Source: Ferrovibrio sp964429465 (GTDB taxonomy: Bacteria > Pseudomonadota > Alphaproteobacteria > Ferrovibrionales > Ferrovibrionaceae). From it: a stretch of 30,522 nt of DNA. Below the pieces are notes generated by a model, which was given only the letters and a program-made list of their open reading frames with translations, did not search any database and was not told the origin of the DNA. Positions 1-7,979 of the stretch are shown here, piece after piece. Within the stretch, counting starts at the first letter, position 1; each line of letters starts with the position of its first letter. The stretch lies in the NCBI GenBank assembly GCA_964429465.1, contig CAYSCA010000016.1:1-30522 (forward strand), written 5' to 3'. Made by a program: the position numbers and the translations under genes.

Positions 1-1
1 C

Positions 2-589
2 GGCTGCCGCGTCATGGTGACCGAGATCGATCCGATCTGCGCCCTGCAGGCGGCGATGGAAGGCTACGAGGTCGTCACCATGGAAGATGCCGCGCCGAAG
101 GGCGACATCTTCGTCACCGCCACCGGCAACGTCGATGTCATCACGCTGGACCATATGCGCCAGATGAAGCATCGCGCCATCGTCTGCAACATCGGCCATT
201 TCGACTCTGAGATCCAGATCGGCGCGCTGAAGAATATGAAGTGGCACAATGTGAAGCCGCAGGTGGACGAGGTGGAATTCCCCGACAAGAAGCGGATCAT
301 CGTTCTGTCGGAAGGCCGCCTGGTGAATCTGGGCAATGCCACCGGCCATCCGAGCTTCGTGATGAGCGCTTCCTTCACCAACCAGGTGCTGGCGCAGATC
401 GAACTCTGGACCAACCCGGGCAAGTACCAGAAACAGGTCTACACCCTGCCGAAGCATCTCGACGAGAAGGTGGCCAGCCTGCATCTCGCCAAGGTCGGCG
501 CCAAGCTGACCAAGCTGACCGACCAGCAGGCGAAATATCTCGGCATCGGCGAGAAGGGCCCGTTCAAACCCGACCATTACCGCTACTGA
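2..589 (+). CDS. ahcY: Adenosylhomocysteinase, C-terminal part (5' end outside window)
   Basis: The enzyme hydrolyses S-adenosylhomocysteine to adenosine and homocysteine in the cytoplasm, which relieves product inhibition of methyltransferases. The visible 195 or so residues run through the end of the NAD-binding domain (VTEIDPICALQAAMEGYEV, TATGNVDVI, CNIGHFDSEI) to the family's characteristic C-terminus ending in FKPDHYRY. The reading frame is open to the left edge, so the ATG at 14 is internal and not a start. A strong hairpin terminator follows 27 nt after the stop. The identification is secure; only the upstream part is unseen. Confidence 0.97.
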   Translation, partial: GCRVMVTEIDPICALQAAMEGYEVVTMEDAAPKGDIFVTATGNVDVITLDHMRQMKHRAIVCNIGHFDSEIQIGALKNMKWHNVKPQVDEVEFPDKKRIIVLSEGRLVNLGNATGHPSFVMSASFTNQVLAQIELWTNPGKYQKQVYTLPKHLDEKVASLHLAKVGAKLTKLTDQQAKYLGIGEKGPFKPDHYRY

Positions 590-615
590 ACAAGACGATT
601 ATCCCATCGGCGCAG

Positions 616-650
616 AGGCCGGGCCAGGAAGATTTCCTGACCCGGCCTTT
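616..650 (+). terminator. Rho-independent-type terminator after ahcY
   Basis: AGGCCGGG (616-623) pairs with CCCGGCCT (641-648), and CAGGAA (625-630) pairs with TTCCTG (634-639). This gives a 14-bp stem with one C/A mismatch and a GAT loop, followed by TTTGT. The stem is very strong but the T tract is short. It separates ahcY from the downstream kinase gene. Confidence 0.75.
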
Positions 651-736
651 GTCGCTTCAAACGCCTTGTCATCCCCAGCCCGGCTGCCGATGATGCCGCA
701 TGTGCAGGGCAGGATGCAGGCTCGGGAGCCGCAGCC

Positions 737-2821
737 GTGAGTGAAGCCGTCTGGATCACAGCATTGGGTGCCGCCATCGCCGCCGGCCTCGCCGGATGGC
801 AGTGGCGGCGCGCCAGCGATGCCGCGACCCGGCTGAAGATCACGCAGTCGCTCTACGAGCTGGCCGGGGCAGAGCGTGATTCGGCGCGCACCGAGATCGC
901 CGATCTGCAGGACCAGATCGGCGCCCTGAAACGCGAGAATGCGGCGGCCAGCATCGAGGCGGCCGCGCTTCGCCAGGCCGAGCTCGATGCCAAGGCGCTG
1001 CTCGACGCCGCGCCCTTCCCGATCTGGCGCCGCGACGTGAACGGCCGCCTGACCTGGGTGAATGCCCGCTACGGCCAGCTTGCCGAGACGGTGCCCGACG
1101 ATGTCGTGCAGCGCGGCCTCGAGCTCGCATCCGCCCATGACCTCGACCAGCCGCGCGAATTCGCGTTGGGCGCCCTGCGCAACCGCGCCGCGCAGGTACA
1201 GGAGCGCCGCTTCGTCGCCGAAGGCGACCGCCGCAATTATCGGATCTTCGAATTGCCGGCGATCGGCGGCACGCTCGGCTTCGGCCAGGACATCACGCCG
1301 GAAGCCGACGCCCGCGGCCAGCTGCGCCGCCATATGGATGCCCATATGGAAGTGCTGCGCACGATCTCGACGGCGACGGCGATCTACGGGCCGGACAAGA
1401 AGCTGCTGCTGTGGAATCGCGCCTATGCCCGGCTCTGGGGACTGGACGAGGCCTGGCTGGAAACCCGGCCCAGCTTCGGCGAAGTGCTGGAGCAGCTGCG
1501 CGCCGAACGCCGGCTGCCCGAGCAGATCGACTGGCAGGCCTACAAGCGCGGTGAGCTGGCGCTGTTCACCACCGTGATCGACCGCCAGGAGGAATTGCTG
1601 CACCTGCCCGATGGTTCGACCCTGCGGCTGCTGATCAGCGCCTACCCAACCGGCGGGCTGCTGTTTGCCTATGACGACGTGACGCGGCAGCTCACGCTGG
1701 AACGCGCCACCAACACGATGATCGCCGTGCAGCGCGCGACGCTCGACAACCTTTACGAGGCGGTGGTGGTCTACGGACCCGACGGCCGCCTGTCGCTCTA
1801 TAACCGCGCCTTCGGCCAGCTCTGGCAGCTCGATCCCGATCTGCTGAACCGCCAGCCGCATCTCACCGAGGTGCTGGATGCCGTGCGGCCCCTGATGCAG
1901 CGCGGGCCCGACTGGGTGCAGCTGCGCGAACGCATCATCGACAGCTTCGTGGCGCGCAAGCCGACCCGCGGCCGGCTGGAGCGCGGCGACGGCATGGTGC
2001 TGGATTACGCTTCCGTGCCGCTGCCCGACGGCGCGATGCTCTACACCTACCTCGATGTCAGCGACAGCATCCGCATCGAACGCGCGCTGCGCGACCGCAA
2101 CGAGGCGCTGGAACGCACCGACCGCATGAACGCCGCCTTCATCAGCAACATCACGCATGACCTGCGCTCGCCGCTGGGCACGCTGATCAGCATGACCGAG
2201 GTGCTGGCGCAGGGCATTCTCGGCCCGATGAATCCGCGCCAGGAGGAATATTGCCGCGACATCATGGTGGCCTCGCGGCATCTGCTGCGGCTGCTCGACG
2301 ACGTCATCGCCATCGCCACCATCGAAGTCGGGCAGATGGCGCTGGACCCTGAGCCGATCTCGCTCGATGCGCTGTGGCGCGAGGAAGCGGCGCAGTGGCG
2401 CGAACTGGCCGACCGCCGCGCCATCGTGCTGGACCTGCCGCAGCATACGCCCGACGATTCGATCACCGGCGACGCCCAGCGCCTGCGCCAGGCGCTCGAC
2501 AGCGTGATGGCCGCGGCGCTGGACGGCACGCCGGAGGGCGGCAGGGTCTGCCTTGCCGTCAATGGCGGCAGCAACGCGCTCGGCCTGCGCATCGAATCGC
2601 ATAGCGGGGGCCTGAGCCCGGTCCAGCCGCGCCAGCTTTTCGCCGACCTCGCCGATACTTCGGCGCGCCGCCGCGCCAATGCCGACCTGTCGCTGATCGT
2701 GGCGCGCGGCCTGTTCGACCTGCATGGCGCGAGCCTGCGCCTCGATACCGGCGAGGATGGCAGCCAGGCGGTGGAAATCCTGCTGCCGCGCGACGTTGCG
2801 GTGGCCGCACCCCCTCAGTAG
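737..2821 (+). CDS. Multi-PAS sensor histidine kinase with degenerate ATPase domain (possibly DivL-like)
   Basis: This is a 694-residue protein starting at GTG 737. It has one N-terminal membrane segment (about residues 6-22), an Ala/Glu-rich likely coiled coil (about 35-90), and three PAS-like domains (about 90-190, 205-320 and 335-455). A HisKA dimerisation domain follows, with H-box ITHDLRSPLGTL and acceptor His474. The C-terminal ATPase region is unusual. The N-box asparagine is not recognisable (ALDSVMAAALDGTPEGG), no DxGxG box is visible (IESHSGGLSP), and only the end resembles a G2 helix (LSLIVARGLFDLHG). Membrane anchor plus several PAS domains plus a poor catalytic domain recalls the cell-cycle protein DivL, whose acceptor is a tyrosine in Caulobacter; here a histidine is kept. 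The DivL link is inference. The gene lies 9 nt before tsaE, so it is probably cotranscribed with it. Confidence 0.85.
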   Translation: MSEAVWITALGAAIAAGLAGWQWRRASDAATRLKITQSLYELAGAERDSARTEIADLQDQIGALKRENAAASIEAAALRQAELDAKALLDAAPFPIWRRDVNGRLTWVNARYGQLAETVPDDVVQRGLELASAHDLDQPREFALGALRNRAAQVQERRFVAEGDRRNYRIFELPAIGGTLGFGQDITPEADARGQLRRHMDAHMEVLRTISTATAIYGPDKKLLLWNRAYARLWGLDEAWLETRPSFGEVLEQLRAERRLPEQIDWQAYKRGELALFTTVIDRQEELLHLPDGSTLRLLISAYPTGGLLFAYDDVTRQLTLERATNTMIAVQRATLDNLYEAVVVYGPDGRLSLYNRAFGQLWQLDPDLLNRQPHLTEVLDAVRPLMQRGPDWVQLRERIIDSFVARKPTRGRLERGDGMVLDYASVPLPDGAMLYTYLDVSDSIRIERALRDRNEALERTDRMNAAFISNITHDLRSPLGTLISMTEVLAQGILGPMNPRQEEYCRDIMVASRHLLRLLDDVIAIATIEVGQMALDPEPISLDALWREEAAQWRELADRRAIVLDLPQHTPDDSITGDAQRLRQALDSVMAAALDGTPEGGRVCLAVNGGSNALGLRIESHSGGLSPVQPRQLFADLADTSARRRANADLSLIVARGLFDLHGASLRLDTGEDGSQAVEILLPRDVAVAAPPQ

Positions 2822-2830
2822 AGTGCCGCG

Positions 2831-3313
2831 ATGCCGGTGATTCGCTCTCTGTCGCTGCCCGACGAGGCGGCTACCGCCGCTTTGGCCGAAGCGCTGGCGC
2901 CGCTGCTCCGGCCCGGCGACGCACTGCTGCTCGACGGCCCGCTGGGCGCCGGCAAGACCAGCTTCGCGCGTGCCTTGATCCGCGCCCTGGCGGGAGCGGA
3001 AATCGAGATTCCCAGCCCGAGCTTCAACCTTGTGCTGACCTACGACACGCCGGCCGGGCCGGTCTGGCATTTCGACCTCTACCGTGTCGCCGATCCGCGC
3101 GAGCTGGATGAACTCGGCCTCGACGAGGCGCTCGGCGAGGGCATCACGCTGGTCGAATGGCCGGACCGTCTTGGCACCTTCGCCCCCGTCCATGCCCTGA
3201 CCGTCCGCCTTGCGGCGGAGTCTGCCGGCCCGACCGCGCGGCGCGCCGAAATGCTCGGCGACGACCGCTGGTCGCAGCGCCTGTCGCGTTTCACGGTTCC
3301 GAACCATGTCTGA
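2831..3313 (+). CDS. tsaE: tRNA N6-threonylcarbamoyladenosine biosynthesis ATPase TsaE
   Basis: TsaE is the P-loop ATPase that works with TsaB and TsaD to transfer threonylcarbamoyl to A37 of ANN-decoding tRNAs in the cytoplasm. The 160-residue product has the Walker A loop GPLGAGKT at residues 36-43, the family segment IPSPSFNLVLTYD, the HFDLYR motif and the conserved VEWPDRL near residue 110. Its length is typical of the family. The start at ATG 2831 lies 9 nt after the kinase stop. Its last codons overlap the next gene in the octamer ATGTCTGA, implying translational coupling with the sugar kinase gene. Confidence 0.95.
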   Translation: MPVIRSLSLPDEAATAALAEALAPLLRPGDALLLDGPLGAGKTSFARALIRALAGAEIEIPSPSFNLVLTYDTPAGPVWHFDLYRVADPRELDELGLDEALGEGITLVEWPDRLGTFAPVHALTVRLAAESAGPTARRAEMLGDDRWSQRLSRFTVPNHV

Positions 3314-4304
3314 CCGTTCCGTCCTTTCCAGTGCCTTCCTGGCCCGCGCCGGCTGGGGCGATGCCGCGCGCGGCATGCTTGCCGGCGATGCCTCCTTCCG
3401 CAGATACGAACGCCTGCGGCGCGGAACCGAAACAGCGGTGCTGATGGATGCGCCGCCACCGCAGGAGGATGTCCGCCCTTTCCTGCGCATCGCCCGCGCC
3501 TTGCTGCAGCACGGCTATGCCGCGCCGCGCATTTTGGCCGAAGATGTCGACCGCGGTTTCCTGCTGCTGGAGGATCTGGGCGACGATCTCTATGCCCGCC
3601 TGCTGGCACGCGGCGCCGACGAGCAGGAACTCTATGGCGCAGCGATCGATTTCCTGCTCGACCTGCACGGCCATCCCGCGCCGGCCGATCTCGGTGCCTA
3701 TGACGAGGCGCGGCTGATCGATGAAGTGCAGCTGTTCACCGACTGGTATCTGCCGGCCCTGCGCGGCCGCGAGACGGAACCGGGCCTGCGCGAGGAATTC
3801 AACCACTTCTGGCATGATCTCTCGCCCTCGGTCGCGCTGCCGCCGCGCGTGCTGGTGCTGCGCGATTTCCATGCCGAGAACCTGATCTGGCTGCCGCAGC
3901 GCGCCGGCGCCGCCCGCGTCGGCCTGCTGGATTTCCAGGACGCGGTTGCCGGCCATCGCGCCTACGACCTGGTTTCGCTGCTGGAGGATGCGCGCCGTGA
4001 CGTCTCCCCCGAGCTGGCCGACGCGATGATCCGGCGCTACGTCGCCGGCAGCGGCCTGGATGAACAGGAATTCCGCCGCGCCTATGCCATCCTTGGCGCA
4101 CAGCGCAACCTGCGCATCGTCGGCATCTTCACCCGGCTGTGGAAGCGCGACGGCAAGCCGCATTACCAGAGCTTCATGCCGCGCATGTGGGGCCTGGTCG
4201 AACGCGACCTGCGGCATCCCGAGCTGCAGGGTCTGCGGCAATGGCTCGATCGTCTCGTGCCGCAGGACGCCCGCCGGCGGCCGCTGCCGGGCCTGCGCCC
4301 ATGA
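3306..4304 (+). CDS. amgK: Aminoglycoside-phosphotransferase-fold kinase, AmgK-like (anomeric MurNAc/GlcNAc kinase)
   Basis: This is a 332-residue kinase of the aminoglycoside phosphotransferase (APH) fold. The start chosen is ATG 3306, which overlaps the tsaE stop by 8 nt; an upstream ATG at 3210 would run deep into tsaE. The catalytic loop LRDFHAENL (about residues 185-193) and the metal-binding segment LLDFQD (about 208-213) are intact. AmgK in Pseudomonas phosphorylates MurNAc at the anomeric carbon, and MurU then makes UDP-MurNAc, bypassing de novo UDP-MurNAc synthesis. The next gene, which overlaps by 4 nt, is a MurU-like nucleotidyltransferase, and this pairing is the main reason for the assignment. 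An APH-fold kinase alone would leave the substrate open. Confidence 0.85.
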   Translation: MSDRSVLSSAFLARAGWGDAARGMLAGDASFRRYERLRRGTETAVLMDAPPPQEDVRPFLRIARALLQHGYAAPRILAEDVDRGFLLLEDLGDDLYARLLARGADEQELYGAAIDFLLDLHGHPAPADLGAYDEARLIDEVQLFTDWYLPALRGRETEPGLREEFNHFWHDLSPSVALPPRVLVLRDFHAENLIWLPQRAGAARVGLLDFQDAVAGHRAYDLVSLLEDARRDVSPELADAMIRRYVAGSGLDEQEFRRAYAILGAQRNLRIVGIFTRLWKRDGKPHYQSFMPRMWGLVERDLRHPELQGLRQWLDRLVPQDARRRPLPGLRP

Positions 4305-5026
4305 GCATTCACCCGCCGCAGACCGCGATGGTGCTGGCCGCAGGCCTGGGCACGCGGCTGCGGCCGATCACCGATGCACTGCCGAAGCCGCTGATCACGG
4401 TGGCGGGCCGCACATTGCTGGATCGCTGTCTCGACCGGCTGGCCGAAGCAGGCGTGCGCCGCGCCGTCGTCAACATCTACTGGCTGGGCCCGCAAATCCG
4501 CGATCATCTGCAGCAGCGCCGCGATGTCGAGATCGTCATTTCGGATGAAAGCGACCTGCTGCTGGAGACCGGCGGCGGCATCGCGCGCGCGCTGCCGCTG
4601 CTGGGCGACGCGCCGTTCTTCGCCGTCAATGCCGACCTGATCTGGCGCGATGCCGGCCGCAGCAGCCTGCATGCCCTGGCATTGGCATTCGACCCGGCCG
4701 GCATGGATGCCATCCTGCTGCTGCAGCCGCGCGGGCGCGCCACCGGCTATGGCGGGCCGGGCGATTTCGAGCGCGACGAAAGCGGCCGCCTGATCCGCCG
4801 CGGCGGCAATCCGCAGGCCGCCTTCGTGTATACCGGCGTGCAGATCCTGCATCCGCGCCTGTTCGAGTCCTGCCCCGCAGGCCCGTTCTCGCTCAACATC
4901 CTCTACGACCGCGCCATTGCCGCCGGCCGGCTGCATGGCCTGGTGCATGACGGCGACTGGATGGATGTCGGCACCCATGACGGGCTGGCGGCAGCCGAAG
5001 CCTTGCTGCATGACGAGCGCCGCTAG
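4301..5026 (+). CDS. murU: Sugar-1-phosphate nucleotidyltransferase, MurU-like
   Basis: This is a 241-residue cytoplasmic nucleotidyltransferase. The signature AAGLGTRLRPITDALPKPL lies near residues 12-30, the metal-binding motif NADLIW near residue 110, and the C-terminal DWMDVGTHDGLAAA is typical of the MurU / alpha-D-GlcNAc-1-P type enzymes without an acyltransferase domain. The start at ATG 4301 overlaps the kinase stop in ATGA. By analogy with Pseudomonas MurU it would join UTP and MurNAc-1-phosphate to give UDP-MurNAc for cell-wall recycling. Mannose-1-phosphate or glucose-1-phosphate transfer cannot be excluded from sequence alone; the coupling to an AmgK-like kinase favours the recycling role. 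Confidence 0.85.
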   Translation: MSIHPPQTAMVLAAGLGTRLRPITDALPKPLITVAGRTLLDRCLDRLAEAGVRRAVVNIYWLGPQIRDHLQQRRDVEIVISDESDLLLETGGGIARALPLLGDAPFFAVNADLIWRDAGRSSLHALALAFDPAGMDAILLLQPRGRATGYGGPGDFERDESGRLIRRGGNPQAAFVYTGVQILHPRLFESCPAGPFSLNILYDRAIAAGRLHGLVHDGDWMDVGTHDGLAAAEALLHDERR

Positions 5027-7979
5027 ACCCAGCCTCTATACGATCGCGCCCGGCCGGCCGTTCCTCGACCTGCTGGCGGCGGGAATCCTGCAAAGGCATG
5101 GCACCACACCGGAGCGGCTGGCGCGCGTGACCGTGCTGCTGCCGACACGGCGCGCCTGCCGCGCGCTGACCGAAGCCTTCCTGCGCGCCGGCGAGGGCAA
5201 GGCATTGCTGCTGCCGCGGATCAGGCCGCTGGGCGATATCGACGAGGACGAACTCGTCTTCCATCGCGGCGAAACGGCTGATGCGGATGCGCTGCCCTTC
5301 TCGCCGCTCGACCGCACCCTGCTGCTGGCAAGGCTGCTCGGCGCCTCGCCGCTGGCCGGCGATGCCGCCATGGCGGTGCGGCTGGGCCGGCTGCTCGGCG
5401 AACTGCTCGACATGGCGGCAACCGAGGAAGTGGCCCTCGATCGTCTGGAAGAGCTGGTCAGCGATCCGAATCTTTCCGAACACTGGGCGCTGACGCTGAA
5501 ATTCCTCGCCGTGATCCGCGAGGAATGGCCGAAGATCAAGGCCGAACGCGGCCGGCTGGATGCAGCCGAGCATCGCCAGCGCAGCATGCAGGCCTGGATC
5601 GACCACTGGCAGCGCAACTCGCCGGCCGGGCCGGTGATCGCCGCCGGCTCCACCGGCACGATCCCGGCCACCGCGCGGCTGCTGAAACTGATCGCCTTCC
5701 TGCCGCAGGGCGAAGTGGTGCTGCCCGGGCTGGACCGGCAGCTCGACGAGGCCGGCTGGGAGGCTCTGCGCGATGAGCCGACCCACCCGCAATACACGCT
5801 GCGGCATCTGCTCGACCATCTCGGCTGCACGCGCGACGACGTCCAGGCCTGGCCTGCAGACATGCCGGATGACGGGATTCCCGCCGCGCGCGCCAGCCTG
5901 CTTTCGGCCGCCCTGCTGCCGCCGGCCGAGACGCATCGCTGGCGCGAGATGACCGGCAGCATCGCCGATGCGGCTTTTACCGGCCTGCGCCATGTCGCCG
6001 TTCCCGGCCTGCATGACGAGGCGCTCGCCATCGCGCTGATGATGCGCGAGACGCTGGAGCAGCCGGGCCGCACGGCGGCGCTGATCACGCCCGACCGCAA
6101 CCTGGCCCGCCGGGTCGCCGCCGAGCTGGCGCGGTTCGGCATCGGCATCGACGATTCCGCCGGGCAGCCGCTGGCACAGACTCCGCCGGCCGTATTCCTG
6201 CGCCTGCTGGCCGAAGCCGCGGCCGAGGATTTCGCGCCGCTGCCGCTGCTCGCCCTGCTCAAGCATCCGCTCTGCCAGCTCGGACTGCCGCGGCGCGAGC
6301 TGCTGCGCTGGACCCGCAAGGTGGAGCGCCGGATATTCCGCCGCAGCGACCTGCCGGTGGCCGGCTTCGAGGATCTCGCCCGCGAACTGGAGCGGCACGC
6401 GCCGCTGCTGGCCATTCTCGCCCGACTGCGCGCGGCCCTGCAGCCGGTGATGGCGACGGCACCCTGCGATCTTGCGACGCTGCTGCGCGCCCATGTGACC
6501 GCCGCCGAGGCGCTCGCCGCGCCGGTTGACGGCGTTTCCGATCTCTGGCGCCAGGAAGCCGGCGAGGCGCTGCACGATCTCGTCGCCGAACTGCTGGCGG
6601 CGGAGGAATTCGGCCCGGTCGCGCCGCGCGGCTGGCCGCGCCTGCTGGATGCGCTGCTGGAGGGCCGCGTCGTGCGCCCGCGTTTCGGCCGCCATCCCCG
6701 CCTGTCCATCTGGGGCCTGCTGGAAGCGCGGCTGCAGCATGCCGATCGCGTCATCCTCGGCGGCCTGAACGAGGGCAGCTGGCCGCCGCAGGCAGCCGAG
6801 GATCCATGGCTCAGCCGGCCGATGCGCAAGCATCTCGGTTTCGCCGCGCCGGAGCGCCGCCTTGGCCAGACCGCCCATGATTTCGTGCAGGCGGCCAGCG
6901 GCAGCGATGTCATTCTCACCCGCGCCGAAAAGGTGGATGGCACGCCGACCGTGCCGGCCCGCTGGCTGCTGCGGCTGCAGGCCTTCTGCAAGGATGATGC
7001 GCGCTGGCAGGCCTGTGCCGCGCCGGATTATCACGGCTGGGCGCTGAAACTGGACGAACCGGGTGATGCTGCTCGCAGCGAGCTTCCGGCGCCCAAACCT
7101 CCTGCCGAAGCGCGGCCGCGCGAGTTGCCGGTCACCGATATCGAGACCTGGATCCGCGATCCCTATGCGCTTTACGCCCGCCGCGTGCTCGGGCTGCGCC
7201 ATCTCGACGCTCCGGCCGCGCCTGCCGATGCGCGGCTGCGCGGCAATGTCATCCATGCGGTACTCGAAACCTTCCTCCGCCGGCATCGCGACAGCCTGCC
7301 GCCGGACTCCGAAGCGCTCGCCGAACTGCTCGAGCTCGGCCGGGCGCAGTTCGGCCCCTGGCTGCGGCAGCCGCAGATCGCGGCCCTGTGGTGGCCGCGT
7401 TTCGAGCGCGCGATGCGCTGGTTCGTCGGCTATGAGCGCGAGCGCCGCGCGGCCGGCTTCCGCCCGGCCTTGCTGGAAACATCGGGCCGGCTCGACATCG
7501 CCGCGCCGGCCGCGGCCTTCACGTTGACCGCCAAGGCCGACCGCATCGACCGGCGCGATGGCGACGGCGCGCTGGCCGTGCTGGATTACAAGACCGGCAA
7601 TCCGCCGACGCCCAAGCAGGTGCATAGCGGCCTCACGCCGCAATTGCCGCTGGAAGCGGCGATCGCCAAAGGCGGCGGCTTCCCCGAGCTTTCGCCCGGC
7701 GCGATCGCCGAGCTGGTCTATATCCGGCTTGGCGGCGGTGCCGAGCCGGGCGAAGCCGGGCGCATCGAATCGAAGCCCAATGCGCGCGAGCAGATTCCAT
7801 CCGCCGAGGAACTCACGCGGCAGGCGCTGGAGCGCCTGAAGGCCTGGGTGGCGCGCTTCGACGATCCCGCCACGCCCTATCTGTCGCGGCCGCGCCCGCA
7901 ATTCGTGCGCTATGCCGGCCATTACGACCATCTCGCCCGCGTCGCCGAGCGCGCCGAAGGCACCGGGGAAGACTCATGA
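5010..7979 (+). CDS. addB: Double-strand break repair protein AddB, alphaproteobacterial type
   Basis: AddB is the nuclease-containing partner of AddA, replacing RecBCD for end resection and Chi recognition. The product has 989 residues from ATG 5010, a start that overlaps murU by 17 nt; the open frame continues further upstream but only into murU. Visible features are LLPTRRACRAL near residue 45, LLPRIRPLGDIDEDE near 70, the FGRHPRLSIWGLLEARL and GGLNEGSWPP helicase-like segments in the middle, and the RecB-type nuclease motifs RGNVIHAVLE (about 743) and VLDYKTGNPPT (about 857). The C-terminal 230 residues contain no cysteine, so the four-Cys iron-sulfur staple described for Bacillus AddB is not present. 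The stop overlaps the addA start (ATGA). Confidence 0.95.
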   Translation: MTSAARPSLYTIAPGRPFLDLLAAGILQRHGTTPERLARVTVLLPTRRACRALTEAFLRAGEGKALLLPRIRPLGDIDEDELVFHRGETADADALPFSPLDRTLLLARLLGASPLAGDAAMAVRLGRLLGELLDMAATEEVALDRLEELVSDPNLSEHWALTLKFLAVIREEWPKIKAERGRLDAAEHRQRSMQAWIDHWQRNSPAGPVIAAGSTGTIPATARLLKLIAFLPQGEVVLPGLDRQLDEAGWEALRDEPTHPQYTLRHLLDHLGCTRDDVQAWPADMPDDGIPAARASLLSAALLPPAETHRWREMTGSIADAAFTGLRHVAVPGLHDEALAIALMMRETLEQPGRTAALITPDRNLARRVAAELARFGIGIDDSAGQPLAQTPPAVFLRLLAEAAAEDFAPLPLLALLKHPLCQLGLPRRELLRWTRKVERRIFRRSDLPVAGFEDLARELERHAPLLAILARLRAALQPVMATAPCDLATLLRAHVTAAEALAAPVDGVSDLWRQEAGEALHDLVAELLAAEEFGPVAPRGWPRLLDALLEGRVVRPRFGRHPRLSIWGLLEARLQHADRVILGGLNEGSWPPQAAEDPWLSRPMRKHLGFAAPERRLGQTAHDFVQAASGSDVILTRAEKVDGTPTVPARWLLRLQAFCKDDARWQACAAPDYHGWALKLDEPGDAARSELPAPKPPAEARPRELPVTDIETWIRDPYALYARRVLGLRHLDAPAAPADARLRGNVIHAVLETFLRRHRDSLPPDSEALAELLELGRAQFGPWLRQPQIAALWWPRFERAMRWFVGYERERRAAGFRPALLETSGRLDIAAPAAAFTLTAKADRIDRRDGDGALAVLDYKTGNPPTPKQVHSGLTPQLPLEAAIAKGGGFPELSPGAIAELVYIRLGGGAEPGEAGRIESKPNAREQIPSAEELTRQALERLKAWVARFDDPATPYLSRPRPQFVRYAGHYDHLARVAERAEGTGEDS

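Noticed and set aside
599..3490. Long antisense open frame of 963 codons opposite the kinase and tsaE genes
   Set aside because: Rich in Arg, Gln, Ala and His without domain motifs, as expected for the antisense of GC-rich coding DNA; the plus strand carries clear kinase and TsaE motifs.
4893..7931. Long antisense open frame of 1012 codons opposite addB
   Set aside because: Composition is a shadow of codon bias, with no recognisable domain; the plus strand is AddB.
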